Of a stretch of DNA of 25,971 nt, positions 15,255 to 21,878 are shown piece after piece (the first letter of the stretch is position 1; each line of letters opens with the position of its first letter). The notes beneath the pieces are model-generated. The model worked only from the letters and a program-made list of their open reading frames with translations, searched no databases and was not told the DNA's origin. Source of the stretch: Streptomyces rimosus subsp. rimosus. GTDB taxonomy: Bacteria; Actinomycetota; Actinomycetes; Streptomycetales; Streptomycetaceae. Position numbers and translations under genes: made by a program. The stretch is taken from positions 1-25,971 of the forward strand of contig NZ_JOCQ01000115.1 in NCBI RefSeq assembly GCF_000720725.1. The letters are read 5' to 3'.

Positions 15255-15530
15255 AAGAAGGCCACCAGCCTGCTCTTCAACATGGACGCGCCCGGCGCCC
15301 TGATGCTCTACGGGCTGCACAACAAGGTCGGCGACACGACCTTCCGAAAGATCGAGAGCACCTTCTACCGTACGTACCAGGGCCGTTCGGCCGGCACCCA
15401 GGACTACATAGACGTCGCCAACCGCGTCTCCGGCCAAGGCCTCACGCCGTACTTCAAGAGCTGGCTCTACGGAAGAACCACGCCGTCCATACCCGGGCGC
15501 CCCGACTGGAAGCCAGGCAAGGCCAGTTAG
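15255..15530 (+). pseudogene. C-terminal fragment of an M1-family metallopeptidase
   Basis: From just after an in-frame TGA (15252-15254), about 91 codons read LLFNMDAPGALMLYGLHNKVG, then FRKIESTFYRTYQGRSAGTQ, DYIDVANRVSGQGLTPYF and KSWLYGRTTPSIPGRPDW. This is the end of an actinomycete secreted or cytosolic M1 aminopeptidase-like protein; the HExxH zinc site and some 350 residues are missing. The final TAG (15528-15530) is the first three bases of the adjacent insertion element, so the last few codons may also have changed. No start or ribosome site is preserved. It is a non-functional remnant. Confidence 0.8.
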
Positions 15531-15557
15531 TGCTGCATCAGGCAACGTTCGCCCTGT
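15528..15557 (+). repeat. Left terminal inverted repeat of the IS630 unit
   Basis: A 30-bp end beginning TAGTGCTGCATCAGG. It contains the transposase stop codon (complement of 15538-15540) and supplies the stop of the M1 peptidase fragment. Confidence 0.8.
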
Positions 15558-16477
15558 CGGCTACCTCGCGGAGGCGTTCGTCGGCGGCGTGCTTGTTCCG
15601 CCAGAGGATGTAGTGGCGGATCATGCTGCCCTGCTCTTTGTGGCCGGCGTGATCCGTGCCGTCGAATGCAAAGTAGCGCAGGGCGGTGAACTGGGCCTCG
15701 ATGCGGTTGAGCCAGGAGCTGTTGGTCGGCGGGTAGGCGAAGTTGTCGAGCACGATCGCGATCCGGATCGCGGCCGGGTGGGGGCTGCGCTAGTAACGGC
15801 AGAACTGCAGGAACCTGTTCCGGTTCTTCTTCGGCTTGATGTGACCGTAGAGCCTGTCCCGATCCAGGTCATAGGCGGCGAAGAGGTGGCGAACCCCATG
15901 CGGGCGGGTGTAGGTCACCCGTCGGCGGGGGCGGGGTTCCCGGTCCGGGTCCTTGTGCTTCCCGCCGCACTCAATCCATTGCCGGCCGGGTTGGGACTGG
16001 AGGTTGAGTGGCATCGAACTCGTCCAGGCACAAGGCGACCAGGCAGTCGGCCAACTCGGCCAGGCTCCAGGCCGAGAACGGCAGGCCGTGCTCGGCCGGC
16101 TTGGACTTGGCGATCTTCTTGATCTGACGGCGTTCTGGGAGGGTGAACGTCTTGGGCCGGTCGCCCTTGTACTTCGGGTAGAGCGAGTCGAATCCGTCGG
16201 CGTTGAAGTTGTGGAGCACATCCCGGGCCCGGTTTGCGCTGGTGAACGTCACCTCGGCGATCTTCGCCACGGGCATGCCCTGCGCGGACAGCAGCACCAA
16301 CTGGGCCCACCGCCAGGCCGCCACCGCCCCGGTACCCCTGCGGATGATCCGCAGCAGCCGCCGGCCCTCGTCGTCATCGATCTCGCGGAGACCTACTCGT
16401 TCGGCCACCAGCACAGCGTGCCGGACGCGCGCCGCCGCAGTGGAATCCGGACCCCGCGTCACCTCAGCACCGCACAA
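15538..16477 (-). pseudogene. IS630-family transposase, inactivated
   Basis: The N-terminal frame (from about 16477 to 16010) carries the HTH and linker part: RRGTGAVAAWRWAQLVLLSA, GMPVAKIAEVTFTSANRARD and GFDSLYPKYKGDRPKTF. Near 16010 the sense shifts to another frame giving LNLQSQPGRQW, then VRHLFAAYDLDRDRLYGHIKP and RNRFLQFCRY. An in-frame TAG (15790-15792) follows, then RIAIVLDNFAYPPTNSSWLNRIEAQ-type sequence and RALRYFAF-like C-terminal DDE sequence. Compared with the family, some 20-25 residues are missing between LDNF and PTNSSWLNR. A frameshift, an amber codon and an internal deletion make it inactive. Confidence 0.85.
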
Positions 16478-16494
16478 GGGTCACTGATGCGGCG

Positions 16495-17136
16495 CTAGCC
16501 CAGATTCAGAACCTCATCGTCCGCGTGTGCGCCGAACTCGGCAACGCGCACCTCCGCGATCTGCTCGTACCGGTTGATCCGGTCGGCCCACTCCGCGTCG
16601 ACACCGAACGCCACCTGAGCGAAGCCCACCCGGCCGACGGCCTCGGCCAAGCCCGGATCACCAGGGGGCAGCAGCCGCACCGGCGCGTCAAGCGCCACGG
16701 TGTGCGGCGGCACGAAGTACTCGTCCGGCAGAACGGTGCGCGCATGGACGAGTGCGCCGACAGCGACGACCGAGCCGGCCCCCAACCGTGCGCACTGCAG
16801 AACCGTCGCCGTGGTCGCCACGTAGACGCACCTGCCGAGCTCGCAGCCCAGCAGCGTGGCATGCGGCCCCACGAGGACGTGGTCGCCGACAAGCACCGGC
16901 TGATCGCCGGCGACCGCAGACCCGCGCAGCACCGCGTTCTCGCAGATCACCGCCGCCTCCCCGACCTCGATACGGGACCCCTCGGCATCGAGCACCGCAC
17001 CGTACATCACCCGCGCCCTCGGCCCCACGCGGACATCACCGACCAGCGTGGCCGTCGGGGCGACGTAGGCGGTGGGATGGATCTGCGGTTCATGCCCGCG
17101 ATGCCGGATGCGGATGCCGTGCGTTTCAGCGGTCAT
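16495..17136 (-). CDS. Gamma-carbonic-anhydrase-like hexapeptide-repeat protein
   Basis: A 213-aa left-handed beta-helix protein. The start ATG 17136 has GAGGAT about 6 nt upstream. Residues 15-150 show the hexapeptide pattern: HPTAYVAPTATLVGDVRVGP, ARVMYGAVLDAEGSRIEVGE, VLVGDHVLVGPHATLLGCEL and ARLGAGSVVAVGALVHA. The overall plan is that of the gamma carbonic anhydrase/PaaY family, which forms trimers with zinc at subunit interfaces. The usual histidines look partly replaced (ENAVLRGS instead of an H after NAVV, GPH where GHG is common), so catalysis is doubtful. The stop codon is the TAG of the inner IS end. The gene lies between IS end sequences and may have been carried by them. Confidence 0.8.
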   Translation of the reverse strand: MTAETHGIRIRHRGHEPQIHPTAYVAPTATLVGDVRVGPRARVMYGAVLDAEGSRIEVGEAAVICENAVLRGSAVAGDQPVLVGDHVLVGPHATLLGCELGRCVYVATTATVLQCARLGAGSVVAVGALVHARTVLPDEYFVPPHTVALDAPVRLLPPGDPGLAEAVGRVGFAQVAFGVDAEWADRINRYEQIAEVRVAEFGAHADDEVLNLG

Positions 17137-17226
17137 GAACGGATCCTCGTCCGACCGACCGTGAGCGTGCTGGCGGATTTCAGACGTCGCGTTCGTCGAG
17201 ACCTGCGGCATCCGATCTGAGGCACT

Positions 17227-17256
17227 ACAGGGCGAACGTTGCCTGATGCGGCACTA
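17227..17256 (-). repeat. Inverted copy of the IS630 left end
   Basis: This 30-bp sequence is the reverse complement of 15528-15557 with one difference. A short GCACTA also precedes it at 17222-17227, duplicating the GCACTA at its outer end (17251-17256). No transposase follows on its outer side. Confidence 0.85.
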
Positions 17257-17800
17257 GAGCAGCCCGGCAGCTCTCGGGCCGGAGCTGCGGAGCCCCGACG
17301 AGCCGGCCGGCTGTTCGGCCCCGGGCCGGCCAGCGGGGTCGGCAGGGCCGGCGGGGGCGGTATCTGTCGGCGATGAAACCGTGGCCGTGGTCGGCGCCCG
17401 GCGACCGACGGCGCGGCGTCACGGCTCCACGAGCACTGGCGAAACGGTTCGCCACCCGACATCACCCGCCGCCGACTACTGCGCTGGGGCCTCTTCCACG
17501 CCCGCCACGCGACGGCCCGAACCAAGCCCTACGGGGTCGTCCATGCCGACCCAGCCCGGCGGGGCATGACGTCGGATGGCAGATGGAACGCGAACAGCGC
17601 GCGGGTCGCCCCGGAAGCGGTCAGGATGGATGAGCTGTTTCGCCTGCAGGATGAGCTGTTTCGCCCGGCAGCCGCGAGGATCGCGGCAGTTGGAGAAGCA
17701 TGATCCGCCGACGACCGTCCTACGTATCAGCGGCTGATTACTCCCGCCCCCCGCCTCGGCCGTTCCCACCCGGGAGCGGCCGCTCGGCGTACTCACCTAC
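17257..17800. other. Stretch of about 0.5 kb without a convincing gene
   Basis: No family was recognised on either strand. A plus-strand reading through about 17440-17690 has a coding-like run (RRRLLRWGLFHARHATARTK, then PYGVVHADPARRGMTSDGRW) without a start codon or known motif, and may be a gene fragment cut by the element to its left. It contains a 21-bp tandem duplication at 17628-17669 whose unit begins GGATGAGCTGTTTCGCC. Confidence 0.45.
17628..17669. repeat. 21-bp tandem duplication
   Basis: The unit GGATGAGCTGTTTCGCC plus four bases is present twice in a row (17628-17648 and 17649-17669), differing at one or two positions near the end. Being a multiple of three, it would repeat seven residues in any frame. 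Confidence 0.85.
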
Positions 17801-17831
17801 TTGACCTTGCCGCTAGCGTCAGGGTTCTAGC
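17801..17831 (+). promoter_or_regulatory. MerR-type promoter with palindromic operator
   Basis: A -35 TTGACC (17801-17806) and a -10-like TCTAGC or TTCTAG (17825-17831) are 18-19 nt apart, the long spacing typical of MerR-controlled promoters. The spacer is filled by a 22-bp dyad (17804-17825) with centre CGCTAGCG and outer ACC...GGT, matching its reverse complement at 18 of 22 positions. It lies about 30 nt upstream of the MerR-family gene, implying autoregulation. Confidence 0.7.
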
Positions 17832-17857
17832 GTTCCACCATGTTGAAGGAGATCGAG

Positions 17858-18238
17858 ATGCGGATCGGAGAACTGGCCGACCTTACCGGCGTCAGTCCTC
17901 GATCCCTGCGCTACTACGAGCAGCAGGGCCTGCTGGCCCCGCAGCGCGCCGACAACGGCTACCGCGCGTACGCCCCGTTGGATGCCGTACGGGTTGCGAA
18001 CATCAAGGATCTCCTGGACGCGGGGCTCACCCTGGAGGACGTCCGCCCCGCCCTGGAGAAGGGCTGCCTGGACGCGCCGCTGCGGCACTCTCCGTACTGT
18101 GCCGAGGAGTTGGACCTGGCCACCGACCGGCTGGCCACGCTCGATGACCGGATCGCCGCGCTCCAGGAGCTACGGGGGCGGCTGGCGAAGCACATCGACG
18201 AAACGGTGGCCGTGCGTCCGGTGGTGGGCGAGGGGTGA
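17858..18238 (+). CDS. MerR-family transcriptional regulator
   Basis: A 126-aa regulator. ATG 17858 follows GAAGGAGATCGAG, with AAGGAG about 7 nt before it; an in-frame ATG at 17840 is less likely. The N-terminal winged HTH is textbook: MRIGELADLTGVSPRSLRYY, EQQGLLAPQR, DNGYRAYAPLDAVRVANI and KDLLDAGLTLEDVR. A dimerising antiparallel helix follows (LDLATDRLATLDDRIAALQE). The short effector part contains the cysteines of GCLDAPL and SPYCAEE, but no metal-binding loop is clear. MerR proteins twist long-spacer promoters into an active shape when they bind drug or stress ligands. The neighbouring exporter gene, 133 nt downstream, is the obvious candidate target besides itself. Confidence 0.92.
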   Translation: MRIGELADLTGVSPRSLRYYEQQGLLAPQRADNGYRAYAPLDAVRVANIKDLLDAGLTLEDVRPALEKGCLDAPLRHSPYCAEELDLATDRLATLDDRIAALQELRGRLAKHIDETVAVRPVVGEG

Positions 18239-18371
18239 TGAGGAGCATTGCAGCGCGGTCCGGAGCCCCGGCGCCGCGCCGATCACCCGTGCCCTGCCGC
18301 CGGCTCTCGTTCGTTCGCAGGCGGCTTCGGCGAAACTCCAACAGTTCCCTGGGTAACCTTCGGAGTACGAA

Positions 18372-19847
18372 GTGACGCTTCGTGACACGAGATCACAGGA
18401 GGCAGTGCCGGATATCGGCCTCCCTGAAAGCCGACGCCGGTGGGCGCTCGTTCTCCTTGCCGGGGCGCTGGCACTGGACACCAGCGGTGCTGCGGTCATC
18501 AATGCCGCCCTGCCCTCCATCGGTGATAAGTACGCCATTGACAGCTCCACGCTGCAGTGGACGATGACCGCCTATTCCATTGCTTTCGCTGGTTTCCTCC
18601 TGTTCGGCGGCAGGGTCGCGGACGTCCTGGGCCGCAGGAAGATCTTCGCAGTGGGCGTCGCGCTTTTCGCCGCGGCTTCGCTGGGCGCCGCACTTGCTCC
18701 GACTGCCGGGGTACTGATCGCGGCCCGTGCATTGCAAGGGATCGGTGCCGCACTGTCCGGCCCTGCGTCGCTTGCTCTGCTCAGCCAGCTCTTTCCTGAA
18801 GGACCGCAACGGAATCGGGCGCTGGCGGTCTATGCGGCGACCGGCGGGTCCAGCTTCAGCGCCGGGCTGGTTGTCGGCGGGGCTCTCACCGACTTCCTCG
18901 GCTGGCGCTCGGTATTTGCCGTCAGTGTTCTCGCCGGAGTTCTGATCCTGGCGGGAGTCCGGGCACTGCTTCCTGCGGGTCGGCGGCGGGCGCGCCCCCT
19001 GGATATCCCGGGCGCGATCCTGGTCACCCTGGGTATAGGCCTGGTCGTATACGGCGTGAGCGAGGGCAGTGAAGTCGGGTGGGGATCCGCACAGGTCTTG
19101 ATCTCACTGGTGTTGGCCGTGATCGGGCTTGCGGGCTTCGTCGTGTGGGAGAAGGGGCGTACGGAGCCGCTGCTTGCGATGAGCATCTTCCGCAGCCGCC
19201 CGGTGAGGGCCGCCTCCCTCACCGGTGCCGTCTTCTACACCGGTGCCGGTGGGCTGCTGTTCTTCTCGCCACTGTACGCGCAAGGAATACTCGGTTACTC
19301 ACCATTCGAATCCGCACTGGCCGTCCTGCCCGTGGGCGTAGTCGTGATCATCAGCTCACAGATCGCCGGACGTCTGATGTCGCCGGCGGCTTACAAGCCC
19401 CTGATGGCTGTCGGCCTGCTTCTCATCGGAACCGGCATCACTCTGTGGGTGAATACACCCGAGGACGGCTCGTACTGGACGCACATGCTTCCCGGCATCG
19501 TGGTCATGAGCACCGGCCAGGGCCTGAGTTTCGGCGCGATGACAGCCGCCACGTTGGAGGGCCTGCCGCTTCACCAGCATGGAGTCGCCGGTGCGGTCAA
19601 TGTGACCGCACAGCAGATCGGCAACAGCGTCGGTCTGGCGATCCTGGTTGCAGTTTCGGCCGGTGTCAGCGGCGGTGCCGCGAATCCAGCCGACCAGTTG
19701 TCAGGTTTCCATGCGGCGTATTGGGTGGCGGGTGCCATCGGGCTCATGGGCGGGCTGACCGTTCTGCTCACCAGGTTTGCCAAAGTGGACACCGCGCCAT
19801 CAGCTTCCGAGGAGGAGGCTGCGACGGTGCAGGCCGGATGTAACTGA
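18372..19847 (+). CDS. MFS drug exporter, DHA2 (14-TM, EmrB/QacA-like) family
   Basis: A 491-aa membrane transporter from GTG 18372, with GGAG 7 nt upstream. Family motifs are clear: TM1 with LDTSGAAVINAALPSIG (the DHA2 motif LDxTIVNVALP in altered form), TM2 start LQWTMTAYSIAFAGFLLFGG, motif A GGRVADVLGRRKIF, and motif C-like GGSSFSAGLVVGGALTDFLGWR in TM5. About 14 hydrophobic segments are visible, with a central loop around GRRRARPLDIPG. These proteins exchange drugs for protons across the inner membrane. It lies downstream of a MerR regulator on the same strand and is followed by a terminator hairpin. Substrates cannot be predicted. Confidence 0.9.
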   Translation: MTLRDTRSQEAVPDIGLPESRRRWALVLLAGALALDTSGAAVINAALPSIGDKYAIDSSTLQWTMTAYSIAFAGFLLFGGRVADVLGRRKIFAVGVALFAAASLGAALAPTAGVLIAARALQGIGAALSGPASLALLSQLFPEGPQRNRALAVYAATGGSSFSAGLVVGGALTDFLGWRSVFAVSVLAGVLILAGVRALLPAGRRRARPLDIPGAILVTLGIGLVVYGVSEGSEVGWGSAQVLISLVLAVIGLAGFVVWEKGRTEPLLAMSIFRSRPVRAASLTGAVFYTGAGGLLFFSPLYAQGILGYSPFESALAVLPVGVVVIISSQIAGRLMSPAAYKPLMAVGLLLIGTGITLWVNTPEDGSYWTHMLPGIVVMSTGQGLSFGAMTAATLEGLPLHQHGVAGAVNVTAQQIGNSVGLAILVAVSAGVSGGAANPADQLSGFHAAYWVAGAIGLMGGLTVLLTRFAKVDTAPSASEEEAATVQAGCN

Positions 19848-19861
19848 ACATGCCTGGCGAC

Positions 19862-19897
19862 CGTGTCCCTGCCCCTTCCCCTAAGGGCAAGGACACG
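19862..19897 (+). terminator. Hairpin terminator of the exporter gene
   Basis: CGTGTCC (19862-19868) pairs with GGACACG (19891-19897) and TGCCC (19870-19874) with GGGCA (19885-19889), with a single C/A mismatch between them and a 10-nt loop. It starts 14 nt after the stop codon. Confidence 0.75.
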
Positions 19898-20288
19898 AGT
19901 CGTACCCCGTTTCGACACCATCTCCCCGACAGAGCTGTCCGGGTCGCGCGAGGGGAGGTACGGATCGTGGCAGAGGCCGGGAAACCGATTGCGCCAGGTG
20001 GCCCAGGAGTTTTCGGCTTCGAGGCCGAACCGAACATCGGACCGGCCCAGATCAACGCGCTGGGCGCTGAAGCGGCGATGTCGAACTTCGACATACTCAC
20101 TGAACCGTGACTCTGCGCAGCAGTGGTCGACAGACCGACCTTCGGCGGAAATAACATCGAGACGGGTGCCAGCTTCTACCGACCGGCACACACCCGAGCC
20201 CAGCACAAAACAGCCGCCCGCCTCACACCAATCCCCCGTCAGGTCTCCCGTCAGTCAATTCTGCGGATGCCTCCGCCCTGGGCAATTA
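19898..20288. other. Intergenic stretch between convergent genes
   Basis: No recognisable gene. A plus frame at 19850-20110 (ending FGFEAEPNIGPAQINAL...) overlaps the terminator and has no family match or ribosome site, so I did not call it. Base composition is less GC-rich toward 20100-20300. Confidence 0.5.
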
Positions 20289-20750
20289 CTACTCCAGCCA
20301 AGCACCATCACGCATGATGATCCTGCCACGCAGTTCCGCCTCCCCTCGCCAGGCACGGACTGCCTTCGGCACTACGCGCACATACACGAAGGAACCGTCC
20401 TCCGCCCGCGGATCCCAACCGAATTTGCCGGCGAATGCGTCCGCCGCCTCCTTCGGGACGTCCGAAGCCGGGAAGCACTCCGCCATCCCCTGGAGCAGCA
20501 CAACATCGAAGGTGTCCGGCAGCGACAGGCGCACCCGCGGGTCCTTACGCACGTTCCGCACGGTCGCAGACGTCGCGCTCGTGCACACCCACACCGCTTG
20601 CGTATCCCATGAGAACCACAAGGGGATCTGGTGGGGGCCGTGATCGGGGTGGGCTGTCGCTACCCAGACGTCCCGATCCGTGGCAAGGCGGTCCAAAGTC
20701 TCGCGCCTGCGTTCGACCGCGGAGCGAGGAACAATCTTTTTGTTCTGCAT
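20289..20750 (-). CDS. Pyridoxamine 5'-phosphate oxidase-fold (PPOX) protein
   Basis: A 153-aa split-barrel flavin-binding-fold protein. Evidence is the order SAVERRRETLDRLATDRDVW, VATAHPDHGPHQIPLWFSWD, AVWVCTSATSATVRNVRKDP, RVRLSLPDTFDVVLLQGMAE and the C-terminal VVPKAVRAWRGEAELRGRII. These correspond to the helix, the strand carrying the variable-substrate loop and the phosphate-contacting segment (SATVRNVRKDP) of F420- or FMN-dependent PPOX-like proteins, many of which are reductases or general-stress proteins. ATG 20750 is preferred; an in-frame ATG at 20786 adds 12 residues, and no clear ribosome site decides. It lies on the same strand as the gene at 20986, about 240 nt away. Confidence 0.85.
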   Translation of the reverse strand: MQNKKIVPRSAVERRRETLDRLATDRDVWVATAHPDHGPHQIPLWFSWDTQAVWVCTSATSATVRNVRKDPRVRLSLPDTFDVVLLQGMAECFPASDVPKEAADAFAGKFGWDPRAEDGSFVYVRVVPKAVRAWRGEAELRGRIIMRDGAWLE

Positions 20751-20985
20751 ATCGCCGACGCTAGCCAGCAAGATCGGGAAACACATGGGGCTGAGGTCCT
20801 ACGCCCCACGACCGGCGCACCGCCAACCCGGGGACGCCGCCCGACGACTGCCACCGCGACCTCCCCGGTGCAGGCTTCGCCTAATCGCTGCCGCCGACGT
20901 GATCGGGGCTTCTCAGACGCCCTCTGTTGAAGTCGCACTCGCAGCAACGGCCGGTGATGCTCTGACGTAGCGAGGAGCATGCTCG

Positions 20986-21453
20986 TCAGATGCGGGTTCT
21001 GACCTGCCGTACGGGGTGTCCAAGCGCATCCGCGAGGGCGGTCATTTCATCGTCGGCGAACCCGGCACGGCCGGAATTCCGAATGGCGATCTGGAAGCGG
21101 GCGAAGCCGCACGGCCAGTCGTAATCCAGCGCATCCAGCGTGGTGGCAGTCCCGCAGCAGGGGGCACGTATCGCGAGGGTGGCGAATTCGTCCTCGTAGC
21201 AGGCACTGACGAGATCGGACCACTGCCCGGGGTCGATCTCTGCGCCGCAATGCGGGCAGCCGATCCTCTCCAGGTTCTGACCGCAGTCGATGACGCGGAG
21301 CGGGTCGTGCCAGCTCACGTCGATCTCGACGTCCTGACCGTGCCGGGCCCCGAATGCCGGATCAGCCAGGAGTGCCGCACACCGGTCAGCCGCGGCCTGG
21401 CCAGGCTGCCAGTACGGGTCGGCCGGTATGACGGACAGGATCTCATCGCTCAC
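20986..21453 (-). CDS. Zinc-ribbon-containing protein of unknown function
   Basis: A 155-aa acidic protein starting MSDEILSVIPADPYWQPG, with GGAGTGAAG upstream of ATG 21453. The central part holds probable metal ligands: ERIGCPHCGAEIDPG (about residues 63-77) and RAPCCGTATTLDALDYDWPCGF (about 97-118), i.e. a C-x2-C and a CC pair about 30 residues apart. The N-terminal IPADPYWQPGQAAADRCAAL and the C-terminal FQIAIRNSGRAGF are conserved-looking. I know this type only as hypothetical proteins of actinomycetes, sometimes considered immunity or adaptor-like; no function is established. It is a single gene, divergent from the plus-strand tRNA-like/782-aa unit. Confidence 0.75.
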   Translation of the reverse strand: MSDEILSVIPADPYWQPGQAAADRCAALLADPAFGARHGQDVEIDVSWHDPLRVIDCGQNLERIGCPHCGAEIDPGQWSDLVSACYEDEFATLAIRAPCCGTATTLDALDYDWPCGFARFQIAIRNSGRAGFADDEMTALADALGHPVRQVRTRI

Positions 21454-21615
21454 GCTTCACTCCACAAGGCATGCATACCCGGACACTCCAGGCACATTCG
21501 ATCGTAACGAGCGTGCCCCCGGGACCCGTCCTCGGGAGCCGGCAGCCAGGAGCCGGGGGCCGGGGCCCGTAAGCCCTGTCAGAGTCAAGCCGGTGCCGAC
21601 GAGGCACCGCCGACC

Positions 21616-21657
21616 AGGGCAGGGCGGGGCGGAGCGGGGCAGGGCGGGGCGGGGCGG
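21616..21657 (+). repeat. G-rich tandem repeat with G-quadruplex potential
   Basis: A 20-bp unit close to AGGGCGGGGCGGAGCGGGGC occurs at 21621-21640 and, with one change, again at 21641-21657. At least seven runs of three or more G, spaced by 1-4 nt, occur on the plus strand. Such a run could fold into a G-quadruplex. It lies 109 bp upstream of the promoter at 21766. Confidence 0.75.
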
Positions 21658-21765
21658 TAGAGAGCCCGCTTGAGCCTGCGCTCGCTCGGACGTCCTGATC
21701 AGCTGCTCACCGACGTGTAGGCGTGAAGGCCGCCGTAGTGGCCTGCTCAGTGTCGAAGAACGCAG

Positions 21766-21795
21766 TTGTACGACCAGTCAGCGGTGATCTAGTGT
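21766..21795 (+). promoter_or_regulatory. Housekeeping-type promoter of the tRNA-like/782-aa unit
   Basis: TTGTAC (21766-21771) and TAGTGT (21790-21795), 18 nt apart, fit the Streptomyces principal-sigma consensus (TTGACN and TAGRRT-like). The predicted start, about 7 nt after the -10, is near 21802, i.e. within 2 nt of the first base of the tRNA-like fold. Transcription would begin essentially at the fold. Confidence 0.55.
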
Positions 21796-21803
21796 CCGGG
21801 CAG

Positions 21804-21875
21804 CGACGTGTAGCTCAGCAGCAGAGCGCCGGGCTCTGGTCCCGGAGGGCGCAGGGGCAGGACCTGCCACGTCGG
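21804..21875 (+). ncRNA. tRNA-like cloverleaf at the 5' end of the 782-aa gene's mRNA
   Basis: All four stems pair perfectly: acceptor CGACGTG/CACGTCG (21804-21810 with 21868-21874); then T8-A9; D stem GCTC/GAGC (21813-21816, 21824-21827) with loop AGCAGCA; anticodon stem CCGGG/CCCGG (21829-21833, 21841-21845) with 7-nt loop CTCTGGT (T33 present, anticodon position CTG, glutamine); 5-nt variable loop AGGGC; T stem GCAGG/CCTGC (21851-21855, 21863-21867) with 7-nt loop GGCAGGA. The discriminator is G21875. The T loop lacks TTC and the D loop lacks GG, so the normal elbow contact cannot form. No CCA is encoded: the next bases are CCT. The start codon of the downstream gene follows after three bases. 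It may be a diverged tRNA-Gln or a mimic acting as an mRNA leader or processing signal. Confidence 0.6.
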
Positions 21876-21878
21876 CCT

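Larger units (their letters stand above)
15528..16497 (-). mobile_element. Inactive IS630-type insertion sequence
   Basis: The element is bounded on the left by TAGTGCTGCATCAGGCAACG (15528-15547) and on the right, read inward, by TAGCGCCGCATCAGTGACCC (ending at 16497). The two agree in the outer TAG-GC-GCATCAG positions. The TA at both borders matches the TA target preference of the IS630/Tc1 group. It contains one transposase gene on the minus strand, broken in several places. The length of about 970 bp fits an IS630 element with a small internal deletion. Confidence 0.75.
15528..17256. mobile_element. Possible larger unit: IS630 element plus passenger gene between long inverted ends
   Basis: The left end of the IS (15528-15557) is repeated in inverted orientation at 17227-17256, with a single mismatch in 30 bp, and both copies are bordered by TA. 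Between them lie the dead transposase and a complete hexapeptide-repeat gene. The outer pair matches far better than the inner end at 16497. A 1.73-kb transposable unit carrying a passenger, or the remains of two IS copies flanking the gene, would both give this structure. Confidence 0.55.
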
